NCBI GenBank assembly: GCA_018001225.1 | Contig: JAGNIJ010000007.1 | Location: 48,706-112,705, forward strand | From: Kiritimatiellia bacterium | GTDB taxonomy: Bacteria; Verrucomicrobiota; Kiritimatiellia; CAIQIC01; JAGNIJ01 | Reading direction: 5' to 3' | DNA: 64,000 bases | Shown here: positions 7,968 to 15,350 of the stretch, piece after piece | How positions within the stretch are numbered: the first letter of the stretch is position 1 | Layout of the letters: every line of letters starts with the position of its first letter | Made by a program: the position numbers and the translations under genes | The notes under the pieces: model-generated | Told to the model about the DNA's origin: nothing | The model's input: only the letters and a program-made list of their open reading frames with translations | The model's database searches: none

Positions 7968-9872
7968 TCAACGGCCGGGTGACTCGATTTCGGCCAGCCA
8001 TCCTTCGACGCCGCCGGACAGTATCGGCAGGGCCCCCGTCCGCGACAGGGCCCGCCGCAACAGGCGGAGGGCCGGCGGGATGTGCCGGTGGAACGATTCC
8101 AGGCCCGGTTGAGCCGACAATCGCCCGTACGCGCCCAGGGCCTGGACCAGTCGCTCGACGGCGGCCGGCCAGAAAAGTTCGATGGCGGCCGGGTCCGCGG
8201 GCCGTTCCGCGGCATAGCCGGCCAGCAGGCGAAGCTGCAGCGGCTCCGGCAGTTCCACGTAGGGATCGCAGAGCAGCGAGGCCAGATCGTAGGCCGCGGG
8301 GCCGTACCGCATGCCCTGGAAGTCAATGAAGACCGGCTCTCCGCGCTTCCACAGGATATTGCTCGATTGCAGGTCCCGGTGCAGCAGCACCCGGGGCGCC
8401 GCGTCCAGCCGCGCGGCGACGCCGGCCAGCTCGCGGCGGATGGCGCGGATCTTTCCGGGCCACGCCCGGTTGTCTTTTTTGAGGAAATGAGTGACGAACA
8501 GCTCGCGCTCCCAGCGATACAGCGCCGGCGAGAACGGGGGCATCAGGCGAAGACGGCCCTTGCGCGCGGCGCCTGTCCCCGCGTCGTGCAGCCGCGCGAC
8601 CTGTTTCAGCACCTTCCGGTACAGGTGCTCGACTCGCCGCCCTCGGTCTTCCGAGACGAGACGCTGGAGGCAGGCGTCCCCGGCATCCTCCAGCAGGGCC
8701 AGGTTGGATTCCGGCCGGTCCAGGAGAACGGCAGGAACACGGAATCCGATGCCGGCGAGGAATCGGGCATGGGGAACGTGCAATGTGTTTTCCGTGCGAG
8801 CCGGGTCGTACCGCATCAGGATGACGCTTCCCCGCCCGCGGCGAAGCCGCGTAAACGCGCGGGCCGAACCCCGCGGCCCGAAGGGAAACGCCGTGATTTC
8901 GTCCGGCGGCCAGCCGTGTTCGCGCGCGGCCCGCTGCTCGGCCGGGTCAAGGACCCGGTCCCCGCGCCCGGCGAGGCCGGTGACGGGCTCGTTGACGACC
9001 GCCTCGCGTCCGATCACGGCGTCGCAAACGCGCGCGCGAGGGCCCAGCCGCGCGCCTTCCCAGACCACGGAGTTTTCGATCCGGCACCCTGGCGCCCGTT
9101 GCACGTTCGGACCGATCGCGGCAAAGCCCCGGGTATCGGCCGGGCCGGGCCGGCCGGCACGCCGCCCGCGCTTCAGGATTTCCGCGTGGGCTTCCAGGTA
9201 CTGGCGCGGCGTGCCGAGGTCGGCCCAGAAACAGTCCGGGACGCACACGCCCGCGATGCGCTCGCCGCGTTTCATCGCGCGCTCGTAGGCGGGCACGATG
9301 CCGGCGAAGCCCTCTTCCGGCAGGAAGTCCAGGATGCGCGGCGAAAGGAGGTGCAGCCCGCAGAAGGTGAAGGTTCCGCCCGCGCCGGGAACCGGCGCGC
9401 GGAACGACGTGACCAGGCCGTTCTCCATGCTCACCGTCCGCGGGCCGAGCTCGGGATGGAGCCACAGGGCGGCGAGCGGGCGGACGCGGGCGAAGGCGCG
9501 GAGCAGCGGGGCCGGCTTGAGGTCCGCGGCGACGTCGGCGTTGATCAGCCAGAAAGGCCGGTCATCCAGGAACCAGGCCGCGCGCCGCAGGGCCCCGCCG
9601 GTGCCGAGGATCTCCGGCTCGAAGGAGAAATTCACGCGCAGCCCCGCCACCGGGCGGCCGGCGGCCCACCGGATCAGTTCGCCGGGCCGGTGATGCGTAT
9701 TGACCAGCACGTCGCGCACGCCCCAGTCGCGGAGCAGGAGCAGGACATGCTCGAGGAGCGGCCGGCCCCACAGCGGCATCATGGGCTTGGGCAGGTCGCG
9801 GCTCAAGGGGAGCATCCGCGTGCCGAATCCGGCGGCGAGCACGAAGGCCTTGTTCGGGAGCGCCGTGCGCAT
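7968..9872 (-). CDS. Fused sugar-1-phosphate nucleotidyltransferase / sugar kinase (MurU-AmgK-like)
   Basis: The 634-residue protein joins two enzymes. Residues 1-240 are a nucleotidyltransferase (LAAGFGTRMLPLSRDLPKPM, then INADVAADL, then WADLGTPRQYLEAH). Residues 245-315 are hexapeptide-like repeats (IGPNVQRAPGCRIENSVVW). The C-terminal half is an aminoglycoside-phosphotransferase-fold kinase with catalytic LLHRDLQSSNILW and metal-binding VFIDFQGMRYGPAAYDLASL. In Pseudomonas the separate enzymes AmgK and MurU phosphorylate MurNAc at C1 and activate it to UDP-MurNAc during cell-wall recycling, and the kinase motifs here resemble AmgK. Assigning that substrate to this fusion is inference; a GDP-mannose or other NDP-sugar role is possible. 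ATG at 9872 is preferred over TTG at 9908, which adds 12 unconserved residues. Confidence 0.82.
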   Translation of the reverse strand: MRTALPNKAFVLAAGFGTRMLPLSRDLPKPMMPLWGRPLLEHVLLLLRDWGVRDVLVNTHHRPGELIRWAAGRPVAGLRVNFSFEPEILGTGGALRRAAWFLDDRPFWLINADVAADLKPAPLLRAFARVRPLAALWLHPELGPRTVSMENGLVTSFRAPVPGAGGTFTFCGLHLLSPRILDFLPEEGFAGIVPAYERAMKRGERIAGVCVPDCFWADLGTPRQYLEAHAEILKRGRRAGRPGPADTRGFAAIGPNVQRAPGCRIENSVVWEGARLGPRARVCDAVIGREAVVNEPVTGLAGRGDRVLDPAEQRAAREHGWPPDEITAFPFGPRGSARAFTRLRRGRGSVILMRYDPARTENTLHVPHARFLAGIGFRVPAVLLDRPESNLALLEDAGDACLQRLVSEDRGRRVEHLYRKVLKQVARLHDAGTGAARKGRLRLMPPFSPALYRWERELFVTHFLKKDNRAWPGKIRAIRRELAGVAARLDAAPRVLLHRDLQSSNILWKRGEPVFIDFQGMRYGPAAYDLASLLCDPYVELPEPLQLRLLAGYAAERPADPAAIELFWPAAVERLVQALGAYGRLSAQPGLESFHRHIPPALRLLRRALSRTGALPILSGGVEGWLAEIESPGR

Positions 9873-9930
9873 GCGGGAAAATGTAGAGCATTTCCCGCGC
9901 AAAGCCAACGCCGCGCCGGGGCGGACGCCA

Positions 9931-10195
9931 GGACTGATTCATAAAGGATCGCAACCCGTTCCAACCATGGAAGAACAAGGCCCGCGCACACCAGGGCCTG
10001 CGCCGGCCTCGAGGGCGAGGCCGCGCTACACGGACGCCGAGGATGCGGCACTCGGCGTAGCCCGCGACCGCCCCCGGTCGCGGAGCCGGTTGGCCCCGCG
10101 GATTCCGGCCCCCCACGTTTCGCAAGGTGAGTCCCATCGAGAAAAATCGCATTCCCTTCACGGATCGAGGCTTCACCATTCTCATGAATCAGTCC
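9931..10195. mobile_element. MITE-like element with GGACTGATTCAT inverted ends and flanking 12-bp direct repeat
   Basis: The 410-bp gap between the fused kinase and purM is mostly this element. It starts with GGACTGATTCAT (9931-9942) and ends with the exact inverse ATGAATCAGTCC (10184-10195). Immediately outside lie two copies of GGGGCGGACGCC (9918-9929 and 10196-10207), as expected for a target-site duplication. The interior has two hairpins, GGCCTCG/CGAGGCC (about 10006-10023) and CGCGACCG/CGGTCGCG (about 10062-10083). About 85 bp around these hairpins and the left end recur at 13711-13821. There is no coding frame worth calling. That it moved by transposition is inference. Confidence 0.6.
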
Positions 10196-10282
10196 GGGGC
10201 GGACGCCGATCCCGATCTTTCGGGCTTGACCGGCGCGGCCCCGGCTGGAAGCGTAGGGCGCGACAGGCGCAGGAGGACCGTC

Positions 10283-11323
10283 ATGGGCAAGACCGGCAAA
10301 AAGGGCGCGGCCTACGCGCGGGCGGGCGTGGACATCGACGCCAAGATGAACGCGCTGCGCGCGGTGCGGGCGGACATCCGCGGCACGTTCACGCGCGGCG
10401 TGGCCGGGGATATCGGCCATTTCGGCGGGCTGTTCCGCGCGCCGGGCCGCGACCGCCTGCTCGTCGCCAGCACCGACGGCGTGGGCACGAAGCTCAAGGT
10501 CGCCTGCCTCGCCGGCCGCCACGACACCGTGGGCGAGGACCTGGTCAACCACTGCGTAAACGACATCCTCGTGCAGGGCGCGGAGCCGCTCTTCTTCCTC
10601 GACTATGTCGGCATGTCCCGGATGAACCCGGTCGTGTTCCGGCAGGTGGTGCGCGGTCTCTGCCGCGCCTGCCGCCGCAACGGCTGCGCGCTGATCGGGG
10701 GCGAGACCGCCGAGCTGCCGAACCTGTACCCGGACGGCGAGTACGACCTGGTCGGCACCATCGTCGGGTCCGTGCCGCGGCGGGAATTGATCACCGGCGC
10801 CGGGATCCGGCCGGGCGACGTGCTGATCGGCCTGCCGTCCAGCGGCCTGCACACGAACGGCTACTCCCTCGCGCGCCGCGTGATCCTCGAGGAGGCCGGG
10901 CTGAAGCTGCGCGACCGGCTGCCCGGCACGCGCGGCACCGTCGAGCGGGCGTTGCTGGCGGTGCACCGAAGCTACCTCCAGCCCGTCCGCGCGCTGAAGC
11001 GCGTCGTGCCGATCCGCGGGATGGCCCACATCACCGGCGGCGGATTCCCCGACAATATCGCCCGCATCCTTCCGCCGGACGTTCGCGCGGTGGTGGACCG
11101 CGCCCTGTGGCGCCCGCCCGCGCTGTTCCGGTTCATCCAGGAGGCCGGCCGCGTGGACCGCGACGAGATGTACCGGGTCTTCAACATGGGCGTGGGCCTG
11201 GTGATCTTCGTGCGCGAGGGCCGGGCCGTCGAGGCCGTGGAAGTCCTGCGCGCGGCGGGCGAGCGGGCCGTCGCGATCGGGCAGGTGGAGAAGGGGCGGG
11301 GCGAAGTCGTGCTGGCGGATTGA
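10283..11323 (+). CDS. purM: Phosphoribosylformylglycinamidine cyclo-ligase PurM
   Basis: PurM closes FGAM to AIR with ATP, the fifth step of de novo purine synthesis, in the cytoplasm. The 346-residue length is usual for the family. Motifs run in order: YARAGVDIDAK at the N-terminus, then DIGHFGGLF, then STDGVGTKLKVA (substrate and ATP site), VNDILVQGAEPLFFLDY, ALIGGETAELP, GLPSSGLHTNGYSLARR, HITGGGFPDNIARILP and the C-terminal VFNMGVGLVIF. The ATG at 10283 is preceded by AGGAGG at 10271-10276, which decides it over an in-frame ATG at 10127 inside the upstream repeat element. purH follows 123 bp downstream, so the two may be one transcription unit, though two hairpins separate them. Confidence 0.97.
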   Translation: MGKTGKKGAAYARAGVDIDAKMNALRAVRADIRGTFTRGVAGDIGHFGGLFRAPGRDRLLVASTDGVGTKLKVACLAGRHDTVGEDLVNHCVNDILVQGAEPLFFLDYVGMSRMNPVVFRQVVRGLCRACRRNGCALIGGETAELPNLYPDGEYDLVGTIVGSVPRRELITGAGIRPGDVLIGLPSSGLHTNGYSLARRVILEEAGLKLRDRLPGTRGTVERALLAVHRSYLQPVRALKRVVPIRGMAHITGGGFPDNIARILPPDVRAVVDRALWRPPALFRFIQEAGRVDRDEMYRVFNMGVGLVIFVREGRAVEAVEVLRAAGERAVAIGQVEKGRGEVVLAD

Positions 11324-11339
11324 GCGATTCCGGCGGACC

Positions 11340-11360
11340 CCGGCGGGCTGGTCCCGCCGG
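11340..11360 (+). terminator. Hairpin downstream of purM
   Basis: A perfect 8-bp inverted repeat (CCGGCGGG and CCCGCCGG) with loop CTGGT begins 17 bp after the purM stop. It lacks a T tract. It could be a weak terminator or an RNA-stability hairpin between purM and purH. Confidence 0.35.
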
Positions 11361-11404
11361 TGAAGAGGGTTGCGGGAACGGGTGGCGTAGCGTCAGAACT
11401 GCCG

Positions 11405-11429
11405 CCCCTGCCGCGCAAGGCGGCAGGGG
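11405..11429 (+). promoter_or_regulatory. Hairpin in the purH leader
   Basis: A perfect 10-bp stem (CCCCTGCCGC and GCGGCAGGGG) with a 5-base loop ends 17 bases before the purH ATG, immediately before the probable ribosome binding site around 11432-11439. The location suggests an effect on purH translation or on transcript ends. No riboswitch consensus is recognisable, so this is only a structural observation. Confidence 0.35.
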
Positions 11430-11446
11430 GCGCAGGGAGATCGGTT

Positions 11447-13075
11447 ATGAAAATCCAACGGGCGCTGATCAGCGTGTCGGACAAGACGGGCGTCGCGGAG
11501 TTCGCGCGCGCGCTGGCGGGGATGGGCGTGGAGATCCTCTCCACCGGCGGCACGGCGAAAAGCCTGCGCGAGGCCGGCGTGCCGGTGCGCGAGGTGTCGG
11601 ACTTCACGGGGTTCCCCGAGATGCTCGACGGCCGCGTGAAGACCCTGCACCCGAAAATCCACGCCGGGCTGCTCTACCTCCGCGGCAAGCCCGACCACGA
11701 GGAGACCATGACGAAGCACGGGCTCCTGCCGATCGACCTCGTCTGCGTCAACCTCTATCCCTTCGAGGCCACCGTGGCGAGGGACGGGGTGCTGCTGTCG
11801 GAGGCCGTGGAGCAGATCGATATCGGCGGGCCCTCCATGCTGCGCTCCGCCGCCAAGAACCACGCGGCGGTGACGGTGGTGACCGACCCGGCCGACTACC
11901 CGCGCGTGCTGGAGCAGATGCGGACGCACGGGGGCGGCACGACACCGGACCTGCGCCTGGAGCTGGCGCAGAAAGTCTACGCGCGGACCGCCGCGTACGA
12001 CGCGGCCATCGCCGCCTTTCTCGCCGGCCGGCTCGACGCCTCGACGCCGCCTCCGCTGGCGCTCTCGGCGTACGATCCGGTGAAGCTGCGCTACGGGGAA
12101 AACCCCCACCAGGAGGCCCTGTTCTACCGCGAGCCCGACCCGCGGACGGCCTGCATCGCGCGGGCAGAGCTCCTGCACGGCAAGGAGATGTCCTACAACA
12201 ACTTCCTCGACGGCGACGCGGCCCTGGAGTCCGCGCGCGAACTGTGCGGGTCGCCCGCCGCCTCGATCATCAAGCACAGCAATCCCTGCGGGTACGCCAC
12301 CGGCCGGACCCTGGCCGCCGCCCTGGCCGCCGCGTGGGACGGCGACCCGGTCTCCTCCTTCGGCAGCGTCATCGCGGTGACCGTGCCCTTCACGCTCGAG
12401 GCCGCGCAGTTCCTCAAGGGCCGTTTCGTCGAGGCGCTGATCGCGCCGGACTACGAGCCGGACGCGCTCGAGTTCCTGAAAGCCAAGAGCAAGGACCTGC
12501 GCATCCTGAAGCTCAACCGGCCGCTAACCCCGCCCATGCGCGGCCGCGTGCTGCGCCAGGTCCACGGCGGCCTCCTGGTCCAGGATCGCGACGTGATGGA
12601 GATGGAGCGATGGGTGATTCCGACCGAGGCGCTGTTCCCGGAGGAGAAGCGGGCCCTGGCGGAGTTCGGTATCCGGGCGTGCAAGCACATCAAGTCCAAC
12701 GCCATCGCCATCGTCCGCGAATACGAGCCCGGCCAGTTCGCCCTGCTCGGCATGGGGGCGGGGCAGCCCAACCGGGTGGACGCGCTGCGGAAACTGGCTG
12801 TGGCCAAGGCGCGGGAGAATCTTGCCCTGCTGGCCAAACACGCATCCACCTACGGCCAGGCGCCCAAGGAATTCGAGTGCCGCGTCATGGGCGGGTGTGT
12901 GCTCGTCTCCGACGCCTTTTTCCCGTTCGCGGACAACATCGAGGCCGCGGCCGAGGCCGGTATCCGCTACATCGTCCAGCCCGGCGGCTCAAAAAAGGAC
13001 GAGGAAGTCATCGCCGCCTGCGACAAGTTCGGCATCGCCATGGCCGTCACCGGCGTCCGGCACTTCCGGCATTGA
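11447..13075 (+). CDS. purH: Bifunctional AICAR transformylase / IMP cyclohydrolase PurH
   Basis: PurH carries out the last two steps of IMP synthesis. The N-terminal MGS-like cyclohydrolase domain opens with [18 protein letters not shown] and has [13 protein letters not shown] and [20 protein letters not shown]. The C-terminal AICAR transformylase domain has [46 protein letters not shown] (with the catalytic Lys-His) and [35 protein letters not shown] near the end. The 542-residue length fits the family (about 510-540). The start at 11447 gives the conserved N-terminus; a purine-rich AGGGAGA lies 8-15 bases upstream. It converges on a small secreted protein gene with only 4 bp between the stops. 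Confidence 0.97.
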   Translation: MKIQRALISVSDKTGVAEFARALAGMGVEILSTGGTAKSLREAGVPVREVSDFTGFPEMLDGRVKTLHPKIHAGLLYLRGKPDHEETMTKHGLLPIDLVCVNLYPFEATVARDGVLLSEAVEQIDIGGPSMLRSAAKNHAAVTVVTDPADYPRVLEQMRTHGGGTTPDLRLELAQKVYARTAAYDAAIAAFLAGRLDASTPPPLALSAYDPVKLRYGENPHQEALFYREPDPRTACIARAELLHGKEMSYNNFLDGDAALESARELCGSPAASIIKHSNPCGYATGRTLAAALAAAWDGDPVSSFGSVIAVTVPFTLEAAQFLKGRFVEALIAPDYEPDALEFLKAKSKDLRILKLNRPLTPPMRGRVLRQVHGGLLVQDRDVMEMERWVIPTEALFPEEKRALAEFGIRACKHIKSNAIAIVREYEPGQFALLGMGAGQPNRVDALRKLAVAKARENLALLAKHASTYGQAPKEFECRVMGGCVLVSDAFFPFADNIEAAAEAGIRYIVQPGGSKKDEEVIAACDKFGIAMAVTGVRHFRH

Positions 13076-13079
13076 AAAA

Positions 13080-13640
13080 CTACGGCGCCCGGAGCGGCCG
13101 GAGACGCGGGGGAAGCTTCCGTATTTTATCGCCCCTGGCCTCGTCCAGCAGGTTCCAGTCCACGCGGGACTGGATGGACGGCGGCTCGTATTTTTCGGTG
13201 ATGACCGTGCCGTCGGTCGCCAGGACGCGGATGCCGTAGCCGGCGATGTCGTCCTTGACGACGCCGGGATTCGTTCCGTCCGTCCATTCCCGGGCTTCAA
13301 GTTCGACGGGCTCGGTCTCCAGCTTGACCGATTGCCCGAGCGGCAGGCTGACGCTGCGGCGGCCCCAGGTTCCCGGGAATACACGGCCACCGCCCCCTTC
13401 GACCAGGATCAGCCACTCGACATTCAGGTCCGTCGGCGTCGCCGCCGACCAGCTCTTGAGTTCGATTTCGTAGGCAACCTGCTTGTTCACCGACCGGCTG
13501 GTGCCGCGCCACAAATCCTGTTCGTTGCCCTTGAGGGTGTCCAAGGTCTTTTTGGTGGCCGTGATCTCGATGTGGTCCCGGGCGCCGGCCACGGACACCA
13601 GCAGGCCCAGGATCAACCCGAATAGGATATACCGCTTCAT
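13080..13640 (-). CDS. Secreted protein of unknown function
   Basis: This 186-residue protein begins with a clean signal peptide ([20 protein letters not shown], cleavage after AGA) and is therefore likely exported. I do not recognise its family. The mature part is mostly beta in character, with [20 protein letters not shown] in the middle and [17 protein letters not shown] near the end, and has no cysteine. The start at 13640 has AGGA 6 bases upstream. It is 4 bp from the convergent purH stop and is followed upstream by a repeat element at 13711-13821, so it appears to be its own transcription unit. Function cannot be stated. Confidence 0.75.
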   Translation of the reverse strand: MKRYILFGLILGLLVSVAGARDHIEITATKKTLDTLKGNEQDLWRGTSRSVNKQVAYEIELKSWSAATPTDLNVEWLILVEGGGGRVFPGTWGRRSVSLPLGQSVKLETEPVELEAREWTDGTNPGVVKDDIAGYGIRVLATDGTVITEKYEPPSIQSRVDWNLLDEARGDKIRKLPPRLRPLRAP

Positions 13641-13707
13641 AAGGGTTCCTCCCTCGTTGCATTCATGCTAATCCTCCGGGCCGGTCGCTGTCCAGTCCTG
13701 CCGCGTG

Positions 13708-13899
13708 CTAGGACTGATTCATAAGGGATCGCCACCTGCGCCGGCCTCGAGGGCGAGGCCGCGCTACACGGACGCCACGGATGCGGGGCTCGGCGTAGCC
13801 CGCGACCGCCCCCGGTCGCGGGCCGGCCATGATCAGTTGTTCGGTGGCGCGGCGGGAGCCGATCCCGCACTGGGCCAGGTACTTCTGGAGGCGAATCAT
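13708..13899 (-). pseudogene. Truncated RsuA/RluB-family pseudouridine synthase (S4 domain start only)
   Basis: The minus strand from the ATG at 13897-13899 encodes MIRLQKYLAQCGIGSRRATE followed by QLIMAG, which is the conserved N-terminal S4 RNA-binding helix pair of RsuA/RluB pseudouridine synthases (typical form RLQKYLAQAGVASRRKAEELI). Homology covers only 26 residues, to 13822, and then the frame runs through the repeat element to a stop at 13708-13710. The usual 230-300 residues with the catalytic Asp domain are absent, and I see no remainder in the window. The start overlaps the stop of the FAD subunit gene as ATGA, so an intact gene once sat downstream in this operon or at this join. 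An assembly join is an alternative explanation. Confidence 0.65.
13711..13821. mobile_element. Partial second copy of the GGACTGATTCAT element
   Basis: This segment repeats parts of the 9931-10195 element in the same orientation. GGACTGATTCATAA begins at 13711, and from 13735 to 13821 there is a nearly identical block containing the GGCCTCG/CGAGGCC and CGCGACCG/CGGTCGCG hairpins. About 43 bp present between these parts in the other copy are absent, and the right inverted end is missing. The element stops exactly where pseudouridine synthase homology begins on the minus strand (13822), so a deletion or rearrangement at this junction is likely. Confidence 0.6.
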
Positions 13900-14750
13900 G
13901 CTTCGAGCAGGGCGCGGACGAGCCGGCCGGACACCCACTTCCGGTACGCGGCCGTGGAGCGGATGTCGTCAATCGGCCGGACCTCTTCGGACGCGCGGCG
14001 CTCGACCTCTTCAAGCAAGGCGGCATCCAACGTCCGGCCGGCGACCCACGCCTCGAGTTGGGGCAGGCGAACCGGCACGGGCGCCACGCTGCCCAGCGCG
14101 ACGGCCAACGACACGACCGATCCATTCTGCATATCGACGCGGCAGGCGCCCATCACTTTGGAGATCGCCTGCGCGGCGCGCGTGCCGATCTTGTGGAACG
14201 TTTCCCGGGCGCCCGCCGGCAGGGCCGGGAGCGTGAAGGATACGATCAACTCGTCCGGCCGAAGATCGAGCTGGCGGTAACCGAGGAACAGTTTCGTGAG
14301 CGGAACTTCCCGCCGGCCCGACGCGGAGGCCACGGTGGCCGAGCCGCCGGTGATCAGCAGGGCGGGGGCGAGGTCGCCGGCCGGGCTGGCGTTGGCGACG
14401 TTGCCCGCGATGGTCCCGCGGTTCTGGATCTGGCGGCCGCCGACGGTCGCCGCGGCGGCCGCGAGCGCCGGGAGCTTGCCGCGGACAAGGGGCGACGATC
14501 GCAACTCGGTGTGCGTCGTCAGCGCGCCGATCTCGATGCCGCGCGGAGTTTCCCGGATGCCCTTGAGCTCCTTCAAGCCCCAGAGGCTGACCGCGCGCTC
14601 GGGGATGGCCGCGACCCCGGATTCCCACTGGACCATCAGGTCCGTGCCGCCCGCCAGCGGCCGGCCGCGCGTCTTCTCGTCCGCCTGCCACGCCAACGCC
14701 TCGGCCAGGCTGCCGGGGAACCGGATTTCGATGTCTTCCACCGTTCTCAT
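13896..14750 (-). CDS. Molybdenum hydroxylase FAD-binding (medium) subunit
   Basis: This 284-residue protein matches the FAD subunit of xanthine dehydrogenase / CO dehydrogenase type enzymes (CoxM, XdhB, PucC families; usually 270-300 residues). The FAD-binding motifs are visible: LAGGTDLMVQWESG near residue 33 and TVGGRQIQNRGTIAGNVANA near residue 100, followed by ELIVSFTLP and GTRAAQAISKVMGACRVDM. It passes electrons from the iron-sulfur subunit to its FAD and on to NAD or another acceptor. The start at 14750 gives MRTVEDIEIRFPGSL and overlaps the stop of the 2Fe-2S subunit gene (ATGA), consistent with translational coupling. The gene is the last intact one of the three-subunit operon. Confidence 0.92.
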   Translation of the reverse strand: MRTVEDIEIRFPGSLAEALAWQADEKTRGRPLAGGTDLMVQWESGVAAIPERAVSLWGLKELKGIRETPRGIEIGALTTHTELRSSPLVRGKLPALAAAAATVGGRQIQNRGTIAGNVANASPAGDLAPALLITGGSATVASASGRREVPLTKLFLGYRQLDLRPDELIVSFTLPALPAGARETFHKIGTRAAQAISKVMGACRVDMQNGSVVSLAVALGSVAPVPVRLPQLEAWVAGRTLDAALLEEVERRASEEVRPIDDIRSTAAYRKWVSGRLVRALLEA

Positions 14751-15226
14751 TTTTCGGGCCACCGGTCGGCGGCCTGCTTGACCGCCTCGATAATTTTTTC
14801 GTAACCCGTGCAGCGGCAAATATTACCGGCGTGCGCCTCGCGGATCGCCGCGTCGTCCGGCGCGCGCGTCTTCGAGAGCAGCGCGAACGAGGACATGATC
14901 ATGCCCGGGATGCAGAACCCGCACTGCGCCGCGCCGCGCTCGATGTACGCCTCCTGGAGGATGCGCCCGCCCTCGGTCTTCTCCAGGCCTTCCACGGTCA
15001 TGATCTCGGCGCCGTCGGGGACCTGGCCCGCGGCGACCAGGCAGGAGGTCACAGGCTCGCCGTTCAGCAGGACCGTGCAGGCCCCGCACTCGCCCTCGCC
15101 GCAGCCTTCCTTGGTGCCCTTCAGTCCCAAATCATTCCGGAGCGCGTCGAGCAGCCGCCGCCCGGGCGGGAGTTCCACCGTCCATCGCTCGCCGTTCACG
15201 ATCCACGTTCTCTTGACGGTGTTCAT
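14747..15226 (-). CDS. Molybdenum hydroxylase [2Fe-2S] (small) subunit
   Basis: This 159-residue protein has both iron-sulfur domains of the small subunit. The N-terminal plant-ferredoxin-like domain has GTKEGCGEGECGACTVLLNG followed by SCLVAAGQVPDG. The C-terminal helical domain has QCGFCIPGMIMSSFALL and NICRCTGYEKIIEAV. All eight cluster cysteines appear to be present. The subunit relays electrons from the molybdenum cofactor subunit to the FAD subunit. Gene order on this strand is large, small, medium subunit. The 125-bp gap to the large subunit gene contains a hairpin repeat at 15261-15316 but no obvious new promoter. Confidence 0.95.
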   Translation of the reverse strand: MNTVKRTWIVNGERWTVELPPGRRLLDALRNDLGLKGTKEGCGEGECGACTVLLNGEPVTSCLVAAGQVPDGAEIMTVEGLEKTEGGRILQEAYIERGAAQCGFCIPGMIMSSFALLSKTRAPDDAAIREAHAGNICRCTGYEKIIEAVKQAADRWPEK

Positions 15227-15260
15227 AAAATCAGGTCATCACGATGGTGCGAGGGGGCGT

Positions 15261-15316
15261 CGCGGGAGCTCCGCCCTCCAGAAGAAGGCCTGGAATTGGA
15301 GGGTCGAGCTCCTGCG
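15261..15316. repeat. Hairpin repeat between molybdenum hydroxylase genes
   Basis: Two 20-base arms (15261-15280 and 15297-15316) are inverted repeats with 17 of 20 positions matching and a 16-base loop. The arms end in CCCTCCA/TGGAGGG and carry GAGCTC, which resembles the inner hairpin of the 21079-21282 and 46128-46330 elements (GCTCGCCCTCCA). It is much shorter than those and lacks their ends, so it may be a degenerate or solo inner hairpin of the same family. Confidence 0.5.
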
Positions 15317-15350
15317 AGACCGACTATCCACCCGTGCTCGTCCGCTCTCT

